Below, in pieces: positions 1-7,783 of a stretch of 64,000 nt of DNA. The translations under genes were made by a program, and so were the position numbers. The notes below the pieces were generated by a model. That model had not been told where the DNA came from. It was given only the letters and a program-made list of their open reading frames with translations, and did no database searches. Source of the stretch: JANQOH01 sp965201155 (lineage in GTDB: Bacteria; Pseudomonadota; Alphaproteobacteria; UBA7887); contig OZ241752.1 of NCBI GenBank assembly GCA_965201155.1, forward strand, positions 2,232,001 to 2,296,000, read 5' to 3'. Position 1 is the first letter of the stretch; each line of letters starts with the position of its first letter.

Positions 1-48
1 GCTTTCTGCTATGATGCGCACCAAACAAGGATCGACAGGGGGAACCCG

Positions 49-573
49 ATGCCTGTTTCCCGTAACCGGCGGCGCGTGCTTGGAAGCCTCGCCGCGGCCG
101 GACTGGCACACGCCGCTTCCGGCGCTTTCGCCGCCGCCGGCCACAGCTTTTCCGGAAACCCGTTTCGCGACCGGTTTCAGACCTTCCGCCAGACCTTCCG
201 CGTCGAGCCGGACCGCGCCGAAGCCGAACGGATCGTTGCCAATATCGTCAGGAGCCGGCCCCTGCGCCCCGGTCTCGTCGACGCAATCGCTCCGGACATC
301 GCGGAAAACGGCAATGTGGTGCCGGTGACCTTCAAGGTGAACTGCACCATGACCGGGAATGACTACCCGGAAATCGTGCACATCATCGGGCTGGAAAACC
401 CGTTTCCCGAAATCGCCAAATATCATTTCACCCCCGCTTGCGGCGCTGCCGAAGTCTCGTGCCGGGTGCGTATGCGCGCCACATCCGACCTCGTATTCAT
501 CGCCGAGATGGCCGACGGCACCGTCGGCATGACGACGCGCTGGGTCAATGTCACCCTCGGCGCGTGCAGTTGA
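49..573 (+). CDS. soxY: Thiosulfate-oxidation carrier protein SoxY, divergent form
   Basis: SoxY pairs with SoxZ in the periplasm and carries sulfur intermediates on a C-terminal cysteine. The 174-residue protein has a twin-arginine export signal (RRRVLG at residues 7-12, then an Ala-rich stretch to about 30), consistent with Tat export as a folded complex. The body has the SoxY pattern, including YHFTPACG and an IAEMADG segment. Two things are odd. The C-terminus reads LGACS, whereas the usual swinging arm ends GGCGG. Three further cysteines (99, 131, 138) sit where family members I recall have Ser or Thr. The ATG at 49 follows an AGGGGGA ribosome site. soxZ starts 20 bp downstream. SoxX would lie outside the window, if present. 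Confidence 0.9.
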   Translation: MPVSRNRRRVLGSLAAAGLAHAASGAFAAAGHSFSGNPFRDRFQTFRQTFRVEPDRAEAERIVANIVRSRPLRPGLVDAIAPDIAENGNVVPVTFKVNCTMTGNDYPEIVHIIGLENPFPEIAKYHFTPACGAAEVSCRVRMRATSDLVFIAEMADGTVGMTTRWVNVTLGACS

Positions 574-593
574 GGCAGCCAGGGAACACGGTC

Positions 594-983
594 ATGGCAA
601 TCAGGAACACATTGCGCCGCCTCAAGGCGCCGAAAACCGCGCAGTACAACGAAATCATCACCGTCAAGACCCTCGCCGAGCATGAAATGGAACCCGGCGT
701 GCGCTTCGATCCGCGCAGCCTCGTGGTGTACCCGCGCTTCATCCTCAACAAGGTCGAATGCCGGATGAACGGTCGCCTTGTCTTCACTGCCGACTGGTTT
801 TCCGGCGTGTCCGCCAACCCCTATCTCGCCTTCAAGCTGCGCGCCGAAGAATCAGGCGTGATCGAAGTGACATGGATCGACGATTACAACGCTACAACCA
901 CCGCACGCACGGAGATCGAAGTCATCGGCGCGCCCCCGCGCGAACTGTCGGAAGCGGAGAAAGACGACCCGCGCAAAGGCTGA
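594..983 (+). CDS. soxZ: Thiosulfate-oxidation complex protein SoxZ
   Basis: SoxZ is the cofactor-free partner of SoxY; the SoxYZ heterodimer shuttles substrate between SoxXA, SoxB and SoxCD. The 129-residue product has the small beta-sandwich pattern, with RLKAPKTAQYNEIITVKTL near the start and a typical later segment EVTWIDDYN. It has no signal peptide, as expected for a protein co-exported with its Tat partner. I chose the ATG at 594 because it gives the normal family N-terminus (MAIRNTLRR); the open frame extends further upstream into soxY without homology. It lies between soxY and soxA and is surely co-transcribed with them. Confidence 0.93.
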   Translation: MAIRNTLRRLKAPKTAQYNEIITVKTLAEHEMEPGVRFDPRSLVVYPRFILNKVECRMNGRLVFTADWFSGVSANPYLAFKLRAEESGVIEVTWIDDYNATTTARTEIEVIGAPPRELSEAEKDDPRKG

Positions 984-1001
984 AACGGCGAATAATCTGT
1001 C

Positions 1002-1823
1002 ATGCGTGACGCACCATCGCCGCTGCCGCGCCGTATCCTGCTCACCGCCCTCGCACTTTCTCTGAGCGCCGCCGCGGCACACGCTGACCCGCCTCCTGAA
1101 ACGCCGCAACGCCCGGATGGCCTCATTTCCGGCTATTGGTTCGCTGCCCCCGAAACGCGGGCGATTCAGGACGACGCTTTTTCCAACCCCGGCCTTCTAT
1201 ACGTCGATCGCGGCGGCGCGCGCTGGGCGGCTCCCGCAGGCCCCGATAGCCGAGCCTGCAGCGATTGCCACGGCGCCGCCGCAGACTCAATGCGCGGCGT
1301 CGGCGCCTCCTACCCCAGGGTGACCGCACTGGAAGACGGCGACACCCTGATCAATCTCGGCCAGCGCATCAATATCTGCCGCCGCCAGCACATGGCGGCC
1401 GAGCCGCTTCCGCCCGACAGCGAAGCCCTGCTCGACCTGGAAGCCCATGTGATGGCGCAATCCGCAGGCCTGCCCATGGCGGTGGAAACCGGTGGCGCCG
1501 CCGCCCCGTGGTTCGCACGCGGCAAGGCGCTCTATCACCAGCGCATCGGGCAGATGAACCTCGCCTGCGCCATGTGCCACGACCGCCGCGCCGGACATTA
1601 CCTGCGCGCCGAAAATATCAGCCAGGGGCACATCGTCGGCTTCCCCACCTACATGTTGCGATGGGGCGCTCTGGCTGGCGTGCACCGCCGCTTCCAGTTC
1701 TGCAATGAACAGGCCCGTGCCGAACCGCTGCCGCTCGACCACCCGGATTACAACGCCTTGCAACTCTACGTCGCCTGGCGCGGCAACGGCCTGCCGATCG
1801 AAACACCTGCCGTGCGCCGCTAA
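1002..1823 (+). CDS. soxA: Dihaem c-type cytochrome SoxA
   Basis: SoxA, with SoxX, conjugates thiosulfate to the SoxY cysteine in the periplasm. The 273-residue precursor has a Sec-type signal peptide (hydrophobic residues 12-26, AHA cleavage). Two haem sites are visible: CSDCH at 86-90 and CAMCH at 189-193, so this is the dihaem form. Cys234 in FQFCNEQARA is at the position of the persulfide haem ligand of the family, and Cys126 in INICRR matches the first lobe's conserved cysteine. It is the last sox gene here; 359 bp of non-coding DNA follow before the sugar-phosphate operon. soxB and soxCD are not in the window. Confidence 0.94.
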   Translation: MRDAPSPLPRRILLTALALSLSAAAAHADPPPETPQRPDGLISGYWFAAPETRAIQDDAFSNPGLLYVDRGGARWAAPAGPDSRACSDCHGAAADSMRGVGASYPRVTALEDGDTLINLGQRINICRRQHMAAEPLPPDSEALLDLEAHVMAQSAGLPMAVETGGAAAPWFARGKALYHQRIGQMNLACAMCHDRRAGHYLRAENISQGHIVGFPTYMLRWGALAGVHRRFQFCNEQARAEPLPLDHPDYNALQLYVAWRGNGLPIETPAVRR

Positions 1824-1865
1824 GCATCCCGGGGCGGCACCCCCGACAGTTGCACAATACCAGAA

Positions 1866-1880
1866 ATTCTGCTATTGTTC
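1866..1880 (+). promoter_or_regulatory. LexA-like site ATTC-N7-GTTC
   Basis: The site reads ATTCTGCTATTGTTC, one base from the direct-repeat GTTC-N7-GTTC operator known for alphaproteobacterial LexA. A further GTTC follows at 1882-1885. The same core (TTCTG[C/T]TATTGTT) occurs on the minus strand at 33677-33691, again beside a GGGAT triple box. No SOS gene adjoins either copy, so the assignment is tentative. Confidence 0.35.
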
Positions 1881-1970
1881 TGTTCACAAGGCGCTCCGGA
1901 AATGCCGCAATGCCAAGGAATTTTCTAGCTACCTGCCTCTCGTTTGCCGTAATTGACCTGCAACCCGTAA

Positions 1971-2008
1971 GAAATCCCGGTAAATCCCGGCTTATCCCAC
2001 TTTGTTCG
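1971..2008 (-). repeat. Triple GGGAT box, copy A
   Basis: Read on the minus strand, three GGGAT units lie at an exact 10-bp period (TGGGATAAGC, CGGGATTTAC, CGGGATTTC), preceded by CGAACAAAG. The second copy at 33571-33608 matches in most of 38 positions. Tandem TGGGN units separated by five bases are the known operator form of MraZ, but no mraZ or division gene is nearby. Minus-strand reading points away from tkt toward the end of soxA, where no gene begins. Confidence 0.55.
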
Positions 2009-2182
2009 AAATCGCACCGTCCAACAATGTGGCAATTCCGGGGCAGCGCCCCGCCATAACCCTCCCCATCTCCGGACAGCGGCCGGGTGAGATTTGCCGC
2101 GCAAATGTGCTTCCGGTTGACGTTCCTTGCGCATGGCGGCATGTTGCGCCTTCGCACGGCCGTCTGAACCTGAATTTCTGTC

Positions 2183-4204
2183 ATGGATACCGAAAACGCG
2201 ATGTCCGCCAAGGCACTGCCGGACGCGGATCACGCCGCGCTGGCAAACGCGATCCGCGCGCTTGCCATGGACGCGGTCGAATCCGCAAGATCCGGGCACC
2301 CCGGCATGCCCATGGGCATGGCCGACGCAGCGACCGTGCTGGTCCACGAATTCCTCAAATTCGACGCAGGCGAACCCGACTGGCCCGACCGCGACCGGCT
2401 CGTCCTGTCCGCCGGCCACGGCTCGATGCTGCTCTATGCGATCCTGCACCTCACCGGCTATCCCGGCATGGATATGGCGCAGTTGCAGCAATTTCGCCAA
2501 CTCGGTAGCCGTACCGCCGGCCACCCCGAATACGGCCTCGCACCGGGGATCGAAACCACCACCGGACCGCTCGGCCAGGGCCTCGCAACTGCCGTCGGCA
2601 TGGCGCTCGCCGAACGTCTCGCCGCTGCCCGCTACGGGTCCGACCTGGTCGACCACCGCGTCTGGGTCATCGCCGGCGATGGCTGCCTGATGGAAGGCGT
2701 CAGCTACGAAGCAATTTCCCTCGCCGGGCACCTGCGTCTCCACAAGCTCAACGTCTTGTTCGACGACAACAACATCACCATCGACGGACCGACAGGTCTG
2801 TCCGTCTCCGACGACCAGGCAACCCGCTTTGCCGCCGCCGGCTGGTATGTCGAGTCATGCGACGGGCACGACCCCGCCGCCGTCCGTGCCGCACTCGCGC
2901 GCGCCCAGGCCGCCGACCGCCCGGCGCTGGTGGCTTGCCGCACCGCCATCGGTTTTGGCGCGCCCACGCGGCAGGGCACCGCTGCCGCGCACGGTGCCCC
3001 CCTCGGCGCTGCCGAAATCGAGGCCGCGCGCCAGAGCCTCGGCTGGCCCCATCCGCCTTTCTCGATCCCCGAAAGCGTCGCAAGCCGCTGGCGCGCTGCC
3101 GGCCGGCGCGGGCGCCCCGTCCGCGAAGCATGGGAGCGCCGCCTCGCGGAATCGGACCGTCGCACCGCATTCGAAGACGCACAGGCCGGCGTCGTATCAC
3201 TGCCGCTGGCCGAACACCTCGCCGCTTTCAAGCAGCGCCTTATCGCCGACCCGAAACCCATGGCGACGCGCAAGGCATCGCAATTGGCGCTCGAAGTCGT
3301 CAATGCCGCAGTGCCTACCACCATCGGCGGCTCTGCCGATCTCACCGGCTCCAACAACACCAGGACTGCCGATCTCGCCGCCGTTGCACCGGGCAGCTTC
3401 TCGGGCCGCTACATTCACTATGGCGCCCGCGAACAGGGCATGGCAGCCTGCATGAACGGCATCGCCCTGCATGGCGGATTCATCCCCTATGGCGGTACCT
3501 TCCTCGTCTTCAGCGACTATGCACGCCCGGCAATGCGGTTGTCGGCGCTGATGGGTCTGCGCGTCATCTATGTGATGAGCCACGACTCCATCGGCCTGGG
3601 TGAAGACGGCCCCACCCATCAACCGGTGGAGCATCTGGCCGCATTGCGCGCAATTCCGAACCTCGCAGTCTTCCGCCCCGCCGATGCGGCGGAAACCGCA
3701 GAATGCTGGCAATTGGCGCTGGCGCGAGAGGAAGGCCCCTCGGTGATCGTGCTGACACGCCAGAATCTTCCCCTGCTGCGCACCGATCCCGCGGCAGCGA
3801 ACGAAAACCCCTGCGCCGCCGGCGCCTACGAAATTCGCCCGGCCAACGGCGCCGCCCGCGCAACCCTGCTCGCCAGCGGGTCCGAAACATCGCTCGCCGT
3901 GGAAGCGGCAGCCCTGCTCGAACAGGACGATATCCCCGTCCGCGTTGTCTCCATGCCCTGCTGGGAACTCCTGGAAGAGCAATCGCCCGACCATCGGGAA
4001 GCCGTGCTCGGCGCCCTCCCCCGCGTCGCCGTGGAAGCGGCAAGCCCGCTCGGCTGGGCGCGCTGGGGGGTCGACGAGCGCGAGATGATCGCTATGCGCA
4101 GCTTCGGCGCTTCCGCGCCCGGCGCTGCCCTGTACACACATTTCGGAATCACTGCCGAGGCCGCGGCAAATGCTGTCCGACGCGCCTTGAGCGGCGCTGC
4201 ATAA
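2183..4204 (+). CDS. tkt: Transketolase
   Basis: Thiamine-diphosphate enzyme moving two-carbon units between sugar phosphates in the pentose phosphate or Calvin pathways. The 673-residue length is standard. Visible landmarks are the substrate/TPP segment RSGHPGMPMGMAD near residue 37, the GDG...N cofactor motif (AGDGCLMEGVSYEA, about 163-176), an SLGW segment before the central domain, and the active-site region GEDGPTHQPVEHLAALR. An alternative Met at 2201 is equally plausible as the start. It is first in a compact operon (gap follows by 6 bp) with gap, pgk and aldolase, so it probably serves sugar-phosphate interconversion or gluconeogenesis. No RuBisCO or phosphoribulokinase is seen, so a Calvin role is not shown. 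Confidence 0.96.
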   Translation: MDTENAMSAKALPDADHAALANAIRALAMDAVESARSGHPGMPMGMADAATVLVHEFLKFDAGEPDWPDRDRLVLSAGHGSMLLYAILHLTGYPGMDMAQLQQFRQLGSRTAGHPEYGLAPGIETTTGPLGQGLATAVGMALAERLAAARYGSDLVDHRVWVIAGDGCLMEGVSYEAISLAGHLRLHKLNVLFDDNNITIDGPTGLSVSDDQATRFAAAGWYVESCDGHDPAAVRAALARAQAADRPALVACRTAIGFGAPTRQGTAAAHGAPLGAAEIEAARQSLGWPHPPFSIPESVASRWRAAGRRGRPVREAWERRLAESDRRTAFEDAQAGVVSLPLAEHLAAFKQRLIADPKPMATRKASQLALEVVNAAVPTTIGGSADLTGSNNTRTADLAAVAPGSFSGRYIHYGAREQGMAACMNGIALHGGFIPYGGTFLVFSDYARPAMRLSALMGLRVIYVMSHDSIGLGEDGPTHQPVEHLAALRAIPNLAVFRPADAAETAECWQLALAREEGPSVIVLTRQNLPLLRTDPAAANENPCAAGAYEIRPANGAARATLLASGSETSLAVEAAALLEQDDIPVRVVSMPCWELLEEQSPDHREAVLGALPRVAVEAASPLGWARWGVDEREMIAMRSFGASAPGAALYTHFGITAEAAANAVRRALSGAA

Positions 4205-4210
4205 GCCGCC

Positions 4211-5239
4211 ATGTCAACAACGGGAGAAAAGCCGGTGCCGGTGAGGTTGGGGATCAACGGGTTCGGCCGTATCGGACGGCTGGTTTTGCGCGCCATCGTC
4301 GAGTCCGGGCGCAACGATGTGGAAGTCGTCGGCATCAACGATCTCGGACCGGTGGAAACCAACGCACTGCTCCTGCAAAATGACTCCATCCACGGCCGCC
4401 TGCCGCGTCCCGTCGCCGTAAACGGAGATTCCATCGACGTCGGACGCGGCCCGATCAAGGTCACAGCCGAACGCAATCCGGAAAAACTCCCATGGCGCGC
4501 GCTGGACGTCGACGTCGCGCTGGAATGTACCGGCATCTTCACCGCGCGCGACGCCGCTGCCAGGCATCTCGACGCTGGCGCCCGCAAGGTGCTCATCTCC
4601 GCACCTGCCTCCGGCGCCGACATCACCGTCGTCTACGGCGTCAACCACCAGCGCATGGAGGCTGGCCATGACGTGGTGTCCAACGCGTCCTGTACGACAA
4701 ATTGCCTCGCCCCCGTCGCCAAGGTGCTGCACGAGACGGTGGGAATAGAACGCGGCTTCATGACCACCATCCACTCCTATACCGGCGATCAACCCGTGCT
4801 CGACACGCTGCACAAGGATTTGCGCCGCGCCCGCGGGGCAGCGCTGTCCATGATTCCGACCTCCACCGGCGCCGCCCGCGCGGTCGGACTCGTACTCCCC
4901 GAACTCGCCGGCAAGCTCGACGGCACCGCCATTCGCGTCCCCACCCCGAACGTGTCGCTTGTCGATTTTACCTTCAGCGCGGCCCGCGATACCTCCGTCG
5001 ATGAGATCAACAACGCCGTCAGCGCCGCTGCGGCAGGGCCGCTCGCCGGTGTACTGGCAGTCAGCGATGCCCCATTGGTCTCAACCGATTTCAACCACGA
5101 CCCCGCCAGTTCCACCGTCGATATGCCGGAAACGCAGGTAATCGAAGGCCGCTTTGTTCGCGTCCTCTCCTGGTACGACAATGAGTGGGGATTCTCGAAC
5201 CGGATGAGCGACGTATCCGCCGTACTCGGCAGCCTGTAG
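4211..5239 (+). CDS. gap: Type I glyceraldehyde-3-phosphate dehydrogenase
   Basis: Reversible oxidation and phosphorylation of glyceraldehyde 3-phosphate to 1,3-bisphosphoglycerate with NAD(P). The 342-residue protein starts with the Rossmann motif INGFGRIGR (residues 15-23) and carries the catalytic segment SNASCTTNC with nucleophile Cys161. The C-terminal WYDNEWGFSNR is the family signature. The start ATG at 4211 gives a slightly long N-terminus (about ten residues before the Rossmann strand); a later start is not obvious. It lies 6 bp after tkt and 6 bp before pgk, so the three are one transcript. NAD versus NADP preference cannot be settled by eye. Confidence 0.96.
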   Translation: MSTTGEKPVPVRLGINGFGRIGRLVLRAIVESGRNDVEVVGINDLGPVETNALLLQNDSIHGRLPRPVAVNGDSIDVGRGPIKVTAERNPEKLPWRALDVDVALECTGIFTARDAAARHLDAGARKVLISAPASGADITVVYGVNHQRMEAGHDVVSNASCTTNCLAPVAKVLHETVGIERGFMTTIHSYTGDQPVLDTLHKDLRRARGAALSMIPTSTGAARAVGLVLPELAGKLDGTAIRVPTPNVSLVDFTFSAARDTSVDEINNAVSAAAAGPLAGVLAVSDAPLVSTDFNHDPASSTVDMPETQVIEGRFVRVLSWYDNEWGFSNRMSDVSAVLGSL

Positions 5240-5245
5240 CGCGCC

Positions 5246-6439
5246 ATGAAGCGGCTGCCGCGCCTTGACGATCATGACGTTGATGGCCGCCGTGTCCTGT
5301 TGCGCCTCGATCTCAATCTGCCCGTAGATGACGAAGGTCGCATCGGCGATCTGACACGCCTGGACCGTGTAATCCCCACCCTCCGCGCCCTCTCCGGGCG
5401 CGGCGCCCGCACCGTCATTCTCACCCACTATGGACGACCGAAGGGGCACGACGAAGACCTTTCGGTGAGTTTTCTCGCTGCCCCGCTCGCCGAAGCGCTC
5501 CAGGGCGACATCGCCGTGGCTGCCGATTGCATCGGCCCCGGTCCCCGGCGACTCGTGGACTCGCTGCACCCCGGCGCAACGGCGCTGTTTGAGAATCTCC
5601 GGTTCCATGCCGGCGAAACAGGAAATTCCGCCGACTTCGCCGCCGCACTCGCCCGCTCGGGCGACATTTACGTCAACGACGCCTTTTCCGTTTCCCACCG
5701 GGCGCATGCGTCGGTGGTTGCACTGCCAAGCCTGTTGCCGCGCGCCGCCGGCCCCGCCATGCTCGCCGAAATCAACGCACTGGAGTCTGTTCTCCAACAC
5801 CCCGCGCGACCGGTCATGGCTCTCGTCGGCGGAGCCAAGGTATCCACCAAGCTTGCCCTGCTCGGCAATCTCGCGGCAAATGTCGATGTGCTCGCCATCG
5901 GCGGCGCCATGGCAAACACATTTCTCGCCGCACAGGGAAAATCTGTTGGCGCGTCGCTCCACGAATCCGCCATGTACGACGAAGCGCGCAAGGTGCTCAC
6001 CGCGGCAGCGGCGGCAAATTGCGAAATCATTCTCCCCGAAGACGCCGTAGTGGCGAAATCCCCCGCCGATGCACCGAATATCGTCAGCGTCGATGCCGTG
6101 CCGCCGGACTGCATGATCTTCGATATCGGCCCCGATACGGCCGATCGGATCGGCAACCGTATTCCCGCCTGCCGCACCCTCCTGTGGAATGGCCCCATGG
6201 GATTGTTCGAGACTCCGCCATTCGACACCTCAACCGTGCTTCTGGCGCGCACCGCCGCCGTCATGACACGCGCCGGTGCGCTCACCAGCATTGCCGGTGG
6301 CGGGGACACATTGGCGGCACTGGCGCACGCTGGCACCGTCCAGGGATTCAGCTATGTGTCATCCGCCGGCGGAGCGTTTCTCGCCTGGTTGGAAGGCCGC
6401 ACCTTGCCCGGCGTCGCCGCCCTCGGCGGCGACGGCTGA
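5246..6439 (+). CDS. pgk: Phosphoglycerate kinase
   Basis: Interconverts 1,3-bisphosphoglycerate + ADP and 3-phosphoglycerate + ATP. At 397 residues it has the normal two-domain length. Seen motifs include RLDLNLPV at the N-terminus (family RxDxNVP), HYGRPKG, the hinge-side LVGGAKVSTK, the nucleotide segment LWNGPMGLFE and the final GGGDTLAAL loop. It is the third gene of the tkt operon. The next gene, of unknown function, begins 7 bp after the pgk stop. There is no sign of damage or unusual composition. Confidence 0.96.
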   Translation: MKRLPRLDDHDVDGRRVLLRLDLNLPVDDEGRIGDLTRLDRVIPTLRALSGRGARTVILTHYGRPKGHDEDLSVSFLAAPLAEALQGDIAVAADCIGPGPRRLVDSLHPGATALFENLRFHAGETGNSADFAAALARSGDIYVNDAFSVSHRAHASVVALPSLLPRAAGPAMLAEINALESVLQHPARPVMALVGGAKVSTKLALLGNLAANVDVLAIGGAMANTFLAAQGKSVGASLHESAMYDEARKVLTAAAAANCEIILPEDAVVAKSPADAPNIVSVDAVPPDCMIFDIGPDTADRIGNRIPACRTLLWNGPMGLFETPPFDTSTVLLARTAAVMTRAGALTSIAGGGDTLAALAHAGTVQGFSYVSSAGGAFLAWLEGRTLPGVAALGGDG

Positions 6440-6446
6440 TGCGCCG

Positions 6447-6866
6447 ATGGCGCAACCACGGCGCCGCACGGTGATTGCGCAGTCGCCGGATCAGATTGCT
6501 GCGGCCTTGGCGTTCGCACACGCCGCGTCATGCCCTCTGCGCGTATTCACCGCACCATGGTTTGTCGCCGGTTACGGGTGTTTCGACCCCGGCGCGTATT
6601 GGGGCCGGAATACCGATGTCGTGCTGGATTGCGGCGCCGACGCCGGCGCCGCCATGGGCGCGCTGCGCAGCGGCTGGAAACGCCTTGCCTTTGCCGGTCG
6701 CGCTGACTTGCGAAAAAAACTGGCCGACATGGCGACGCAGCTCGGTGCCGAACTAATCGAGCCGCCGCAGGCCCCCGATCTGATACTGCCGCCGGGCGCC
6801 GATGCCGGAGCACACCTGCGGGATTGGGCCGAGAAGGGAGACCTCGAAAAAGGAGCCAGGAAATGA
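6447..6866 (+). CDS. Unknown protein in the sugar-phosphate operon
   Basis: A 139-residue soluble protein that I do not recognise. It has no signal peptide or membrane segment. The pattern (TVIAQSPDQIAAALAFA, then DVVLDCGADAGAAMGAL, then LAFAGRADLRKKLADMA) looks like alternating alpha/beta units, with two cysteines in the centre. It begins 7 bp after pgk and its stop overlaps the aldolase start (ATGA, 6863-6866), so translation is coupled to both neighbours. That position argues it is real and functionally tied to lower glycolysis or gluconeogenesis, perhaps as a partner of the class I aldolase; this is inference from position only. A GTG at 6471 is an alternative start. Confidence 0.75.
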   Translation: MAQPRRRTVIAQSPDQIAAALAFAHAASCPLRVFTAPWFVAGYGCFDPGAYWGRNTDVVLDCGADAGAAMGALRSGWKRLAFAGRADLRKKLADMATQLGAELIEPPQAPDLILPPGADAGAHLRDWAEKGDLEKGARK

Positions 6867-7783
6867 AAATCACTCGCCGCGTGCGCGACATTCTCAAATC
6901 CTATGAAAGCGACTGCCCCGGCACCAAGGCCAATCTGGCGCGAATTCTGATGCACGGACGGCTCGGCGGCACCGGGCGGCTGCTCATCCTGCCGGTGGAT
7001 CAGGGTTTCGAACACGGCCCCGCACGCAGCTTCGCCCCCAATCCCACTGCTTACGACCCCCATTACCATTTTCAGTTGGCCGTCGACGCCGGGTTGAGCG
7101 CCTATGCCGCGCCTCTGGGAATGCTGGAAGCCGGCGCCGACAGCTTCGCCGGCGCCGTACCCACCATTCTCAAGGTCAACAGCGCCAACAGCCATTCCGT
7201 GGTCAAGGACCAGGCAGTAACCGCGTCAGTGGGTGACGCGCTTCGCCTCGGTTGTTCGGCAATCGGCTTTACCATCTATCCCGCTTCCGAAGACCAGTTC
7301 GAAATGATCGAGGAATTGCGCGAACTGGCGGAAGAAGCCAAGGCCGCCGGGCTGGCAGTGGTTGTCTGGTCCTATCCCCGCGGCGGTAAGCTGTCGAAAG
7401 CCGGCGAAACCGCAATCGATGTCTGTGCCTATGCCGCGCAGATCGCTGCTTTGCTCGGTGCGCACATCATCAAGGTAAAGCCTCCCTCGGCACATATCGA
7501 GCAGGACGAAGCACGCAAGAGCTACGAGAAGAACCAAGTCGATATCTCGACCCTGAGCGCCCGTGTTGCCCACGTCGTTCAGTCCGCGTTCAATGGACGC
7601 CGGCTGGTGGTCTTTTCCGGCGGCACCGCCAAGGACTCGCAAGGGCTGTTCAACGAAATTCGCGAAATCCGCGACGGCGGCGGTACCGGATCAATCATCG
7701 GACGCAATACTTTCCAGCGCCCGCGCGATGACGCACTGGCCATGCTCGGCACGATCATCGCCATCTATCAGGGCAAGGCGTGA
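6863..7783 (+). CDS. fbaB: Class I fructose-bisphosphate aldolase (DhnA/FbaB type)
   Basis: Schiff-base aldolase cleaving or forming fructose 1,6-bisphosphate without a metal. The 306-residue protein matches the bacterial/archaeal DhnA-type class I aldolases: LILPVDQGFEHGP near residue 35, NSANSH in the centre, the IIKVKPPSAHIE segment near residue 203 where the Schiff-base lysine is expected, and a phosphate-binding C-terminal FSGGTAKD. The ATG at 6863 follows an AGGAG site and overlaps the upstream stop by 4 bp; thiE overlaps its own stop with GTGA. It replaces the class II enzyme typical of many Calvin clusters. A related function such as 2-amino-3,7-dideoxy-heptulosonate synthesis is less likely given tkt, gap and pgk alongside. 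Confidence 0.92.
   Translation: MKITRRVRDILKSYESDCPGTKANLARILMHGRLGGTGRLLILPVDQGFEHGPARSFAPNPTAYDPHYHFQLAVDAGLSAYAAPLGMLEAGADSFAGAVPTILKVNSANSHSVVKDQAVTASVGDALRLGCSAIGFTIYPASEDQFEMIEELRELAEEAKAAGLAVVVWSYPRGGKLSKAGETAIDVCAYAAQIAALLGAHIIKVKPPSAHIEQDEARKSYEKNQVDISTLSARVAHVVQSAFNGRRLVVFSGGTAKDSQGLFNEIREIRDGGGTGSIIGRNTFQRPRDDALAMLGTIIAIYQGKA

Larger units (their letters stand above)
1824..2182. other. Intergenic region soxA-tkt (359 bp)
   Basis: No gene is seen. A short GC hairpin (CGGGG, six-base loop, CCCCG) lies just after the soxA stop but has no T-run, so its role as a terminator is doubtful. The stretch holds one copy of a composite element also found at 33.6 kb: a LexA-like 15-mer and a triple GGGAT box (listed separately). 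The tkt promoter should also be here, but I cannot point to clear -35 and -10 boxes. Confidence 0.6.

Noticed and set aside
2183..7783. Calvin-cycle (cbb) operon
   Set aside because: RuBisCO, phosphoribulokinase and cbbR are absent; the genes suit gluconeogenesis equally.
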